From assembly GCA_037976565.1 (NCBI GenBank), contig CP137672.1:36551829-36615828 (forward strand): 64,000 nucleotides of DNA, written 5' to 3'. The stretch's first letter is position 1. Every line of letters starts with the position of its first letter. This stretch comes from Mesocentrotus franciscanus (taxonomy: Eukaryota; Echinodermata; Echinoidea; Camarodonta; Strongylocentrotidae). Below the pieces are notes generated by a model that made no database searches, was not told the origin of the DNA, and was given only the letters and a program-made list of their open reading frames with translations. Positions 21,614-32,899 of the stretch are shown in pieces. A program made the position numbers and the translations under genes.

Positions 21614-23118
21614 GGCTCCTAACAGTCAAGTTTATGTAAAACCCAGGTATGCACGGATGCACAATAAATATGCTGTGCTGTCACTGTCAATATTTATTTC
21701 CAAAACGTTAACACTTCACAGCAAATGAGTACAGACAATGAAAACATTAATACAAACAGACAGAACAATAACATGCTGTATGTTGTTCATAGTTAGGGAT
21801 TTGGAATGTCACATTATCCAGAACTTTCTGTATGTACTGTTTAGTGCTTATCTTTAAATACACACTACCTGATTATGAGATACCATTCTATGTCAGTGAA
21901 GGTTCAACAAAGGAACACTGACGGCTCAATGATTATCTTTCTGAAATTCACCCTCACGTAATTAAACTGGGCATCAAATTACCTCATTATTGTATGATAA
22001 TTATCCTTGAGCGGCAAGAGCATCACTAACCAGTCACCTTTCCCAAATATTCTATTAGCAAATTTTGAATTTTTAGAACTTTAAAAAATTGATGACTTTT
22101 TCTTAATTTTCATAAATAGAGAGACTTTTGGCTAACCTATTTATTTTCGTCTATTTGACCCCCACCCCTTTCCCCATTCAAGTAAAATCCTAGTTCAGGG
22201 CCATTAATTCACAATGGACAATTGTTTAATTTACCTTACATACCAAAAGCTAGCCTAAGCTAAGGTAACCACATTTTGCCAGTAGGTAGTAGGTAGGTTT
22301 GATCACTTTATTGTGTGTGATCACTAGGTTTGTTGTGGTGAAAATATTGAAAAGACTACAAAACATGAAAAGGTAACTGATTTCAGACAGTTTAAAGGTG
22401 CCAAAGTTTTAATAGAATGGATGTTTAAAGACTTAAATATATAATGTGTTCTTGTTTCATTTCAGGGAATCAAATTTGGAGTTCAAGCAACCAAAGCAGA
22501 CAAGATAATCTCTCCATTCAGCAGACAAATTAGTTGTTCATTGAGCTACTAGAATTTCATTCCAGAGTAAAGTATTTATTTATTAATTTGACTATCAAAT
22601 TTTCTTTCTGAAGGTACTTGGGTAACCTAACTTTGGTTGTTCTCTCTAGGACTAGGCCTACTGCTGTGAGCAAGGTGAAATACAGATATAAACAAATACA
22701 CCAATTCTGTGGTTCGTCTATACTGATGGATAGGTAAACAGAAAACTAAATGGAAACCAAACGATTCACTGCATAGAGAAACATCCTGTTTTCTTCACAC
22801 ACAACACGTTTTCTTTTGTATGGGACTACAATGTGCATTGTACATGTATGGTTTCATTGACCAAGAGAGAATATGAGCTGGGACCAAATGACCTTGGCCT
22901 CACTTTGATGAACTTTTAGGTTTGAATAGTTGTTCGCAATCCATTTTGTTATCAAATTGTTGTCGTTTCCTGTCTTAATGTGTTGCCAATTTAAGTTCAA
23001 ATACAAGTAAGCAAATACGCACCCCCCAACAAACAAAAAAGTTTCCATCACAATTGTGTAAGCTATTCTGAAAAATGTGTTCATATCTTATCAAGATTTT
23101 TCACATAAGAGTATTAAA
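21614..23118. other. Intron 3 of gene 1, later part
   Basis: AT-rich. No gene, RNA or repeated element recognised. Confidence 0.4.
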
Positions 23119-23380
23119 CCGGTGTGTTGGCTCAGTCAGTAGAGCGTCCGCCTCACAACCGGGAGGTCGTGGGTTCGAACCCCGGCCGCGTCATACCAAA
23201 AGACGTTAAAAGATGGGAGTCGCTGCTACCTTGTTTGGCGTTCAACAATAAGGGATAGAGCAATGTCGATCTGGCGCTGCTCAGTGGCTGCCGGGCTCAC
23301 GATCAATTGGGCACAAAGAATTTCCATTTTCGGTTTAATAAAATTTGGAGTGGACTATAAAAGATTATTATTATTATTAA
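23119..23380 (+). repeat. tRNA-Val-like SINE, copy 1
   Basis: The head 'gttggctcagtcagtagagc ... ggtcgtgggttcgaacccc' has a Val(CAC)-like anticodon loop. The body is 'atgggagtcgctgctacctt ... gtcgatctggcgctgctcag', and the tail 'aaatttggagtggac' ends in ATT repeats. A reverse copy is at 58938-59213. It has no CCA-ready acceptor stem, so it is a SINE and not a tRNA gene. Confidence 0.85.
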
Positions 23381-24213
23381 AGACTCTTCTTTCACATCAT
23401 TATCAAATAATAAACAAGAGAATGAATTGAGAATTTTTACACAATTAACATGATTTTTTTTTAAATATTGATTCCAGTTTTTGATTCAGTGTAACTCAAT
23501 CACATTTGTCATTATCATACCATGATCATGGTCACACCGACGAGACCCGCCACCAGACCGACAACGGATGGAACAATATAATACAGGTTCTTACAGTACC
23601 CCTAATGGCCAAGAATGAGTCAGTTTGGGACTGGTTTGGAGTCAGTTTGGGCAGTGTGACTGTGGCAAGCAGTTACTAAGATACTAGACATGTTACATGT
23701 ATGGAGATTACATCAATGCCGATTTGATGATCGCAGCCATTATGCATGTCACTGTGCAATAGATGCCAAATGATATTCTCCAAATTGCTTTCATAATTCA
23801 GATTTCAAAATCAATCGTTCACGCTCTAATTCTCCTATTGATGAGAGGGCTTATGATCCATTCTTGTCCACATAGTGCTAGATTTGTTGGATGTATTCAT
23901 GAAAACTGGGTCAAAATAAATGGATCATTTGAAACTTACAATGAACACTTGTAACAAGTTGGGACTATATTCATAAAATATTATGTTCAAAAGAATGACC
24001 ATCTTTAGTATTATATATAATTATCCCATTTTTGTGATACCATTTTGCAACGCATCTGATTCAAATTTAAAAGATGGATGTAGCTCAAAGCAAGTTGCCC
24101 CCACAGCACTAATACATACCCCCTGTGCAAGACAAAAGCGTTGTAAATTTCAGTCAATAACATGCTATTTCTTTATAATGAAAGTTGATATAAGTCACAT
24201 TCATAATACTTAC
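23381..24213. other. Intron 3 of gene 1, end
   Basis: Nothing recognisable. The open frames at 23763-23954 and 23983-24276 lack family features. Confidence 0.4.
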
Positions 24214-24257
24214 TTTCCTAAAGAGGCTATCTGCTTTCTTGATGTCAAACTTTTTGG
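24214..24257 (-). CDS. SEC14L2-like: SEC14L gene 1 exon 3 (CRAL-TRIO N-terminal helices)
   Basis: Joined to the last G of exon 2 it encodes AKKFDIKKADSLFRK, matching ARNFNLKKSESMFRK in gene 2 and 'ARSFDLQKSEAMLRK' in human SEC14L2. 44 nt in both genes. Donor GTAAGT, acceptor ATTGCAG. Confidence 0.92.
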
Positions 24258-25296
24258 CTGCAATAGAGTAAAATAACAAAGTCAAGAGGAAAAATAAGTA
24301 ATTACATAAATTAATGGTGTAAAATTGGGATGTTGAATAAAAGAGAATGGAAAATTAGTCATATAAATAGGACAGAGATTATCAAAGAAATGGTCAGATA
24401 TTGTGAAGAGAACAGAAAAAAAACATACAATAGAAAGCTTTCAAATACTAGTAGGAAATTAAAAAACAAAACAGTGAAGATGAACAATGTTAATATACAT
24501 TACAAAGGGGCTAAACAAATTTTCTATCACCTGTTTGATCTCAGAAAATTCATTGCACAGGGTACACACCCTTCTAGCTCTCCACACACACACACAAAAA
24601 AAAAACTACAAAACACAAGAAAATAGAAGCACGATGGAGAGGTTAGAAAGGACCACAGAAAGAGAAAAAATCAAGAAGAAAAAAATGTATATAGTTTATT
24701 AGCTTCAAAGTTAGATAACTGTTTTTCAAAGATACATGTAAATCATTATTTTTATCAGACAATAAATACCATCATACCAAATGATTTGTGTTTATGATAA
24801 ACGACATGTGACCTACAGTACACTGTACAACAGCAAAATTAAATGTCATACAACATATCTTTCCCTTGGCCTAAATTCCTGTTAAAGTGTCACTACATCT
24901 TTCCTTCTACTGACATTAGAGGGGTATAAAATAATATTACTTTATAGTTTATACAGAGTTACATGTACATGGAGCGGCCTTCTGGCTCTGAGCTAATATC
25001 TAGTATCATTATTTTTTTTTTTTTTTTTTTGGGGGTCTTTTTGTGTTTCTCTCCTCCCCCCCCCCCAAAAAAAAAACAAACAAACAACACAATCAGGTTC
25101 AGATTGGCATTTTTCATTTTTAAACTTATGCAGAAACTACTACAAAACATAAACAAACAACTAATAAAGTGTATACTGGTACATGTATGTAGTATGAAAC
25201 ATGTGTGTGCATAGACATTAAAGAGTGATGATCTACCAGCACAAAACCATCGCTTCATTAAATCATACTCTTTCTTTTTAATAGCGTGCATCTTAC
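24258..25296. other. Intron 2 of gene 1
   Basis: AT-rich, with poly-T/poly-C/poly-A at about 25012-25080. No gene seen. An A-rich stretch at 24330-24700 gives lysine-rich open frames without significance. Confidence 0.4.
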
Positions 25297-25366
25297 CTCT
25301 CAAGAACCGCCGCAGCCAATAATCATCATGGTAGGGCTGAATAGCATCAGACACTCGTTCTTTAAA
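25297..25366 (-). CDS. SEC14L2-like: SEC14L gene 1 exon 2 (CRAL-TRIO N-terminal helices)
   Basis: Encodes FKERVSDAIQPYHDDYWLRR plus FLR, equivalent to FREKVSDVLQPYHNDYWLLR in gene 2 and 'NPDDYFLLRWLRA' in vertebrates. 70 nt in both. Donor GTAAGA, acceptor TTTCAAG. Confidence 0.93.
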
Positions 25367-25589
25367 CTTGAAAATGAATGAACATAAGACAGAGAAAAGA
25401 GAAATTCACTTAGAATCACATGGAAGAAATTCAAGAAAGTAAATAAACCCACTACAAACAAAATTATACCTTCATCTCCTTTCTCATGAAATTGTTTTCA
25501 TTAAATATTTCCCTCATAAAGTAAATAATAATTGCAATAATAATAATAATGATTATAATAATAACAACAACAATCCTAATAATAATAAC

Positions 25590-25882
25590 AAGTCAACGCA
25601 AAGCGTAGCATCCCCTCGCTAGGTACAAACTACAAATGGCCTATATTTAGCAATTTTTGCATATTTAATAAGCTGTGACCTGCGACCTTTGACCTACATA
25701 CTCCTAAATCGAACTTAGGCTGTGTTTTGATACCATGTACCTACATATCAAATTTCATTAAAATCCATCAAACATTACTAAAGTTATCGATCAGAAATCA
25801 GATTTGTTACAGAAGGACGGATGGACGGAAGTACGGATGGCAGCATTATTATATCCCCTTCGACTTCGTCGACGAGGGGATA
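25590..25882. mobile_element. Pearl/Helentron-like element, single-core copy
   Basis: Same left end (GTCAACGCAAAGCGTAGCAT), one core unit, ACGG/ATGG-type run and right terminal hairpin (CGACTTCGTCGACGAGGGGA) as the expanded copy at 3631-4577. It is inserted in an AAT-rich microsatellite in intron 1 of gene 1. Confidence 0.75.
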
Positions 25883-26013
25883 ATAATATTAAATAATAAT
25901 CATAATAATATTAAATAATAATAATAAACTAGACATGTAATACTTGTTAATAACAAGTATAGGTGGGCTGTTCCAAGTGCATGCCACACATGTTTACTGA
26001 CATACTAAGTAGT

Positions 26014-26415
26014 TTAAGGTAAAGACCATTTTTGGAAACGCCCCTCTCTCAAAAAAATGAAATGGAAGCTCTCATTACCAATCATGTGAAAGAATATGTT
26101 TTGACTAATACGTGATGATACAAATTATGCCGAGAAAGTCGGGAAACCGCCTACCAATTGATATATTTGGTAAATTATTATATCTATTGGGACCAAATAG
26201 ATATCGCGCACGTGGTCGCGTAGTCCCATATACATCTTTCTGTGTACAGTGCTTGTAACTGTACCAAGACTGGGCCAAATTTCTTATCATTTTCATGATT
26301 CCAGAACCTTGCAGTACACACCAATACTTATATGCTAGATGATCAACCTTTTCTGATCGATTCCACGTTTCTTTCACAATGCAATCGCATGACCAGAACT
26401 GGTCTTCATCTTTAA
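26014..26415. mobile_element. TTAA-flanked TIR element ('AAGGTAAAGACC' family)
   Basis: The left end TTAAGGTAAAGACCATTTTTGG resembles the inverse of the right end CCAGAACTGGTCTTCATCTTTAA. A piece with the same left end lies at 44169-44210 beside another TTAA element. The arms are diverged, so the element is old. Confidence 0.55.
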
Positions 26416-26449
26416 GATAACATTGGCATGATTTGACCTTATTTTTTGA

Positions 26450-26760
26450 AATAATCCTCTTATTCAGGTCTATTAGTGTTCCAAATTTCTAGTCTATACA
26501 ATGCATGGTTTTAGAGAAACCATGTACAGTATATTTGACCTTGGACCCTCAAATCTTAATATCAAAATGAAATATGCATTTTCTAGATTTTTTTTTTTTT
26601 ATAAGAAATCATATCTCCCACTCATACTCTATCTAACTATGAACTAGACTTGAATTCGTCACTTTGACGAATTAGGTGATACGTATGCTAATGATTTACA
26701 TAATGAAGAATGCATTTTCACGATTTCATATTGTTGTATAAAATGCTTCTACCATTATGA
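26450..26760. repeat. Diverged copy of the intron-1 long repeat family
   Basis: 'gtgttccaaatttctagtctatacaatgcat' and 'gagaaaccatgtacagtatatttgacc' match 33640-33720. 'aaatcatatctcccactcatactctat' matches 33004 and 34725. The order is shuffled relative to those copies. Confidence 0.6.
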
Positions 26761-27475
26761 TCTATCCATATGTCAAGTTTCTACTGTTTAGCCTTGATCA
26801 TTATGGATGTATGGAAGATAGATCGAGACAATTTGACCATTGACCCTGGACAACAACCAGTTACACCTTTGACTCTTATTGACATAATGAGGCATACACA
26901 TTGCATATTCCGTGGTAATACAATGAAGCGAGGGAAAATGAAGGCAATGACAAACGAGAGAGAGAGACAGACAGACAGAATATGGCCGGGTTCAAATTAA
27001 GTTTTCTTTACATAATTAGACCCAGTACTGAGGATCTTTTTATCTGCCATGTTTTTGTTATTTGACGGCTTTTGACGATACAAAGAAATGCCGTCTTTTG
27101 TCACCAAATATTGTTCAAATAGCCTTGTAGAGACGATGAGCTCTAATGCAAAGTCGTAAGCCATGACAATGTCAATTTCTATCTCGCTCTGCTAAAAAAT
27201 CAGAACAATAGAACCAACCAAGTTGAAACAAATTACATATTCCGTGGTAAGAAAGAAGTAAGCGAGGGAAAATGAAGGCAATGACAAACGAGAGAGAGAG
27301 ACAGACAGAATATGGCCGGGTTCAAATTAAGTTTTCTTTAAATAATTAGACCCAGTACTGAGGATCTTTTTATCTGCCATGTTTTTGTTATTTGACGGCT
27401 TTTGACGCTTCATAGAAATGCCGTCTTTTGTCACCAAATATTGTTCAAATAGCATTGTAGAGACGATGAACACTA

Positions 27476-28015
27476 CCGTAAATCTCCGTGTATAAGGCGC
27501 ACTTTTTTGCCGCCGAAAAAATTTGAAAGTCGGGGGTGCGTCTTATACACGGGTACAAAAAAAAAAAAAAAAATGTCTCCCAGCTCAGTAATCGGTGTGT
27601 TGACTCACCACTCGGAAACTAGAACACTCAAATTTGTCTGTCATCTGGGTTTGAAAGTAATCTTTCTAATAGATGTCAATATGTAGTTTATAATAATTCC
27701 TCCAATTTTTCTTCTATTACACATGGCATACCACAAGGTCCTATCCTAGGTCCTCTACTGTTTTTTTATTTACATTAATGATCTTACACATTCTTCTAAA
27801 AAACGACATTGTTCCTATTATTTGTGACAAGTTCACAAGCACAAATCGGCGCCTTCAACTGCACCTCGCAGTTAAATGAAAGACCTTCCCGCGTGGGTTT
27901 TTAACACAGACCTGGGAAAAAAAAAAAAAAAAAAAAATCGTTTTTTTTTTTTTTTAAATCTTAAAAAAGGGGTGCGCCTTTTACACGGGTGCGCCTTATA
28001 CACGGAGATTTACGG
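27476..28015. mobile_element. TIR transposon with perfect 27-bp ends and captured LINE fragment
   Basis: Ends CCGTAAATCTCCGTGTATAA... and the exact inverse, 27 of 27 bases, flanked by TA, the Tc1/mariner target. Subterminal words (GTGCGTCTTATACACGGG, GTGCGCCTTTTACACGGG) echo the ends. The centre holds a piece of LINE reverse transcriptase, not a transposase. The element is non-autonomous and inserted in the second copy of a tandem duplication. Confidence 0.88.
27641..27830 (+). pseudogene. Reverse transcriptase fragment (LINE) inside a TIR element
   Basis: Translation gives GFESNLSNRCQYVVYNNSSN, then FSSITHGIPQGPILGPLLFF, and after a one-base shift IYINDLTHSSKK. 'GxPQGxxLGPLLFxIYINDL' is the conserved fingers/palm block of CR1/Jockey-type LINE polymerases. 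The catalytic YADD region is absent. It is a dead fragment carried inside a DNA transposon. Confidence 0.85.
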
Positions 28016-28090
28016 TAATTAATGCAAAGTCGTAAGCCATGACAATGTCAATTTCTATCTCGCTCAGCTTAATAGTCCGAACAATAGAAT

Positions 28091-29800
28091 TAACCGAGAG
28101 GAATCGACTGAAATTTCTTAACAACAATGAAACTTCTTCCAGGAAGCCAAACAATAGATTTGTTCCCCATTCAAATAGCTTTGTAAAGGCGGTGAAGAAA
28201 AAAATACTTCGTCGTTAATGGTGAGTATATTCACGGCTATCTCTCTCATCTAATTCCTGCGAACAGTGGGCTCAACCAAGTGGAATCAACTGTTAAACGA
28301 ATTTATCATGAGTTCTGAAGATTTAATTTGTTACTGCACGTCATAGTAGTATTAAAGAGCAGCAATGGCGAACAATTGTCGCTAAAATTCAGAAATTGTT
28401 GCTTAGATTGCTTTTCCACTAAAAATTAACATGAGACATGAAGCTACATAGAACTATGATCGACAAACATGATAGTGTCTTGAAAACAGTCAGAAAAACA
28501 TTGGAACTGAAATGAATAAGAGATCATGCGATCATGTAAACATTTTGTCCATGTTAATCCTCCAGTACCAAATACCCAAGCAAAACTCAAGCCAGATGCA
28601 AATGAAGAGCTTGCAACCAAAAGGCGCTAAATCCACTTTTCACCAAATTGCATGTTTTAAACGATTTGAATAGACCTCTCTCATGTGTATCTAAATCACT
28701 AAATTTTCCCTCAGAATTGTTTCAGGAAAATATGAAAATATTGATTTGAAATTTATACTTTCAACCAAAAGGCGCTATATCCACCTTTCTTTTCTTTCCT
28801 TTCAGTTTCAGTTTCAGTTTCAGTTTATTTTCATATTTCACATGTTGTATAATACATCGTTACATTTGGCATGTTACATTTTTTTTTCATTTGTTTTGTA
28901 TTCATACAAACGAAGAGATTTATACATAAGACTAAGTTAAGTAAAAGGAGAAATATGATGGAGCCTAAAGAGAAAGCAATGCTTGTAGGTCATATAGGCT
29001 CCTTTGATTGGCCCAATCATACCAGCTTGTGGAAATTTGATCAGAAAGCAATCAGAAAGCAGAACACAAAAAGCATAGCACAGGCAGACTTCCTAGATTC
29101 GTTTTACTATTCACGTTTGAAATACCTCATTTTCTGGCAATTTCATCACGGATAAATTATTGTACCAGTGGTTATGTGATGAAAGTTTTTGCACATTGGT
29201 GATCATGTGTGTGTGGTGTGTGTGTGCGCGCACGTGTGTGTGTGGTGAGGGGGGAGGGGGCTACTATGATTCAAGTACAGGTAAGCATAGTTAATAAACA
29301 ATTCAGAAGCATTAACACACAAATGACATCCTTCTATACTAATGTCAGTAAACAACTCTATATTGACTGTAAAAAGTGTTCTGTCAAAAGGCGCTATATC
29401 CATGATTTCTGCCAAAAGGCGCTAAATTCGAAAAGAAATGAAATATGAAAAATTATATAACATACATGCTGTACGCAGGATTTTTCTAACTTGCATTTGT
29501 ATGACCTATAGTGGTAGTTCTTCGACTTGTAGTATAGATTTGATTAATAAACAGAGACAAATGTGTGAAATTAAAAAACAATGATTTTCTCGAAATTAAC
29601 CGGAATGGATTAAGCCCTTCAAATAAAGGTTAACTTAAAGGTGAAATTCTAGGATAATCCCAAATATTGAGATAATTACATCAATAGAAAGCTTTTAACC
29701 CCCAGAATAACACTAAATGGCGTTAAACCGACAAAACAAGTTCAGAATAGTTAATTTATGCGAGTAAACTCCACAAACATCTCGAAGTCGGAAACCCGGA
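28091..29800. other. Intron 1 of gene 1: unique sequence with a recurring 18-mer
   Basis: Includes four copies of CAAAAGGCGCTAWATYC (28618, 28765, 29387 and 29412), (TTTCAG)n at 28801-28826 and a GT-rich run at 29205-29250. No gene seen. Confidence 0.5.
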
Positions 29801-29812
29801 AATGCACGGATT

Positions 29813-30448
29813 ACGTGCCTTCACGGTTGTTTCATCGCAAAGCATGCCGGGACAGATTCTAGTACGCTGTAGATTTTCAGCTTCGCCGCGATCAGCTGTT
29901 CCATTGCCAACAACGGGATTGTTATCCTGTCGAATCAACATGACTTCATAATCTTGTACAGGATCCGTCATTCTGCAGTGATTTTTTCATTCCAGTATCA
30001 TTTGTACGGTAATAAACCAAAGTCTGTGATTATGTATTATTTATGACGATCCTTCAACCTAAAACACGAATGTTAAGCAGTTTAATAAGGCAAACCATCG
30101 ACGCAAACTGCACACACACACATTTGAACATATGGGACTATAAATTCATACAGCGGAACCCACTCTCATTAGCCCACTTTACTTCGTATTATCAGCTTTA
30201 TTTTTTGAAGGATCGTCATAAAAATACATAATCACAAACTTTAAGTTTCTAACCGTACAAGTTATACTGGAATGAAAGAAATTCACTGCAGAATAACGGA
30301 TCCTGTACAAGATTATGATGTCGATTCGACAGGATAAAAATCCCGTTGTTGGCAATGGAACAGCTGATCGCGACGAAGGTGAAAATCTACTGCCGGACTA
30401 GAAATCTGTCCCGGCATGCTTTGTGATGAAACAACCGTGAAGGCACGT
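29813..30448. repeat. Large imperfect inverted repeat, arms about 245 bp
   Basis: Left arm 29813-30058 (acgtgccttcacggttgttt ... tatgacgatccttcaa) is repeated inverted at 30205-30448 (ttgaaggatcgtcata ... aaacaaccgtgaaggcacgt), around a 146-base loop. The left arm has an open frame on the minus strand (29756-29971, MTDPVQDYEVMLIRQDNN...) that the right arm lacks through loss of the ATG and a stop. The sequence may derive from a gene 5' exon or a transposon. I do not recognise the peptide. Confidence 0.8.
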
Positions 30449-31081
30449 ATTGCCGGGTCCTCTATTCTTGACGTCACGACCGGGGATCATGGGCTGAGTG
30501 AGAGTGAATGCCAATGATATGCCTACGTAAATGCTATCCTGTTAGAGCTTTGAATTTTTCTTGTTAATGAGTGTTTGTGATAGATTTTCTGTTTTTATTT
30601 GAATGAAGAATAACTAAGCAACTTTTTCCAGTCGTTGATTTCTTTTTATATCCTCACATTATCCTTTTTGGTAGAGTTTTAAGACGGGTTTACTGCTTGG
30701 AAAATATGGTTAAATCATATGCAGGTATGAATAGGCGGGGGCACATATACATTATCTTGTCATCAGATAAGGTACAGGAGCAGTTTTGTGAAACGAATAG
30801 GCCTAGAACTGTGACTGTAATCATCATGGATGTGTTTGACTGCCTCAAAAAAGGATACAGAACCAGTTAAATATTTGTTTTAAATATATATATCACACTT
30901 GAACGAGATCAAGCTTCCTCTATTTAGCGGACGACGTCTATGAACGATATTCATCCGCGAGTGATACGGCTCGCACGAACGTTCGTGAAGCGAGCTAGCG
31001 GAATCGGCAGGTAAGACCAGGCCTCTGCTCTAGGCGGCTTGTTGAACGTACATCGCCGAAATTGTCATTGAGCTCCATGTT

Positions 31082-31179
31082 GAAATTCTTGCAGCCGTAT
31101 TTTAAACTGTTACTGTCAATGGATGACGTCATCTTCCTCCATGCGCAGTAACAGTTTAAAATACGGCTGCAAGAATTTC
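31082..31179. repeat. Perfect 34-bp inverted repeat around a TGACGTCA site
   Basis: 31082-31115 and 31146-31179 are exact inverse copies (GAAATTCTTGCAGCCGTATT ...). The 30-base spacer contains the palindrome TGACGTCA, the consensus cAMP-response element. It could form a hairpin or cruciform. Confidence 0.85.
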
Positions 31180-32238
31180 GGCAATGAATCCGGAAAAAAG
31201 ACCCTTAAACGCATCATACAGTCAATCTGGTAAGTGGAACCGATGTAGTTTAGCCTAGGCCTAATTTACAATAATAAATGCATCGGATATGCATCGGGTA
31301 AAATGTAGTGTATTTTGGGCATAAGTTTACTGCTCGGACGCGAGCAGTAGTTTGCAATGCAGTCGCTATGGTCGGCTTCTGTCTCTAAAGAGAGGAGCCG
31401 ACCCTACCCAAATCAGAGCCAGAGGCAGAAATCTTCGGTCTAGACTGCCGCTACTCCCGGCCCGGCTGCAGGAACGTCGACATGCTCTCCGACTTCTCTA
31501 TCGTCTTCTCCCCACTTGTACTTGCGTCCTACAAACTTCCATCATCATCGTCTGCACTCTCGTCCCTTTCTCCTTCATTACTTTCATCATCTTTCTCCAT
31601 AAACTCTTCAAAATCCATAAAAGATCGTTCTGGTCAAACTCTCCAGCCATTATCAATTGATATAATTATATAATATGTACCGCACGTGAATCGAAAGTAT
31701 ATGTATAAATTAAGCGAGCTAGACCGAACGCGAGAAAGACTCGAACGAAGCCAAACGACCGGATCTACTTTACCGAGCACACGAAAACAATCTCACCAAA
31801 TTCAACACACTCAAACAAAATTACATGGTGAAAATATCGACTAATATCGCATCGTTGGCTTGTTTATGTCATAATTCTGAAAAGGGAATTGATATTAGTA
31901 CTATGAAATATTAGGGAAGGTGAAGAATTCTACATAGAGTTATGAAACTAAACTTTGAAACTAAATAGCAGAAATTCGTATCTGGCTGCCCATGTTTTTC
32001 TATGGAACATCCGGGTACGTGAATATACTCGTCCCCGGCGTGACGTCACAAATAGTGGACCAGCTCCGTGACTGACTTTCTAGGCAAAGAGAGGAGGCTA
32101 TTTTTCGACATTTCAATTGAGGATATCCAGTAGCTAGAAGATTTTTGTGATATGCAATGAAAATGAACAACTTCGAAATTACAAAGGCTTGCCGTAGGTA
32201 CCAAATTAATGGACATTTATTGTCCTAGAATATGAGCT
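31180..32238. other. Intron 1 of gene 1: GC-richer segment
   Basis: 31330-31670 is richer in GC and CpG than its surroundings, with a short hairpin at 31370-31403 (GGTCGGCT ... AGCCGACC). On the minus strand 31470-31630 reads MDFEEFMEKDDESNEGERDE... with a stop after about 30 codons. This resembles the acidic N-terminus of a transposase or a lost exon but is not assignable. Confidence 0.35.
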
Positions 32239-32757
32239 TTAAAGATACTATGTCCCTTTTGCAGCCAACATCAAATTCTGTAGAACTTTGCAGGAATTAT
32301 GAATATGTCATGTATGTCCTATCTGTGAAATTTAAACGTTAGCAGTGTCCTAATATTCAAATTATGCAAGGAAACCCGTTTACTTGCTAGACTTCACTGT
32401 CAGACACTATTGAGTGACTGACTGGCTTTTTTCATCTTTGGTAATAACATACATAAAATGAGCTGTAAAGGGTACATGAGCATTTGTCTACATCAATAAC
32501 CCACTTCTTGTAATGGCCAAAATTAAACTGATTGAATCTTTGCGCAGCATAAAACGTACGACCATTCGGTACAATGGTCTGAAAATCAGACTATTACTTA
32601 CTGGCTCTATAGCTCTTAAGTCGATTCGACAACTAATAGTCGTTATTTTCAAGCCCCCTTTTTTTTAGGGAAGTTCTAAATTAGTATTATCTTTCAAATA
32701 CCGTTGGAATTTAACCCTTTAATTTTTTGGCCTGCAAATGGGACATAGTACCTTTAA
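32239..32757 (+). mobile_element. TTAA-flanked TIR element, copy 2 ('ACTATGTCCC' family)
   Basis: Ends TTAAAGATACTATGTCCC and GGGACATAGTACCTTTAA are inverted. The interior is shared with 16181-16705 and 41153-41689. Confidence 0.85.
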
Positions 32758-32899
32758 ATACATTAATTTATGACATATTGTCTATTGTCTTGATTGTTTT
32801 CTCTACTTAGTTCTTTTTCCTATCTTATTTTTTTCAAGATATATTCTAATGTTTCCTTGTATTGATTAGCTTCATTTATTTTCATTTTTTGGAGATCAA

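Larger units (their letters stand above)
26899..28090 (+). repeat. Tandem duplication of about 335 bp, second copy split by a transposon
   Basis: 26899-27190 and 27233-27473 are near identical ('catattccgtggtaa ... gagagacagacagaatatggccgg ... tttgacggcttttgacg'). The second copy resumes at about 28018 (atgcaaagtcgtaagccatgac) after a 540-bp TIR element. The first copy gives the unoccupied reference. Confidence 0.88.

Noticed and set aside
23119..23190. tRNA-Val gene
   Set aside because: The same head and a 190-bp body recur at 58938-59213 with a shared tail and ATT repeats, so it is a SINE.
24330..24702. Lysine-rich open frames
   Set aside because: A-rich intron sequence with no family motif and no splice signals.
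28746..29155. Open frames around 28.8-29.1 kb
   Set aside because: They begin in a TTTCAG microsatellite and T-rich sequence. The peptide from 28959 onward has no recognisable domain.
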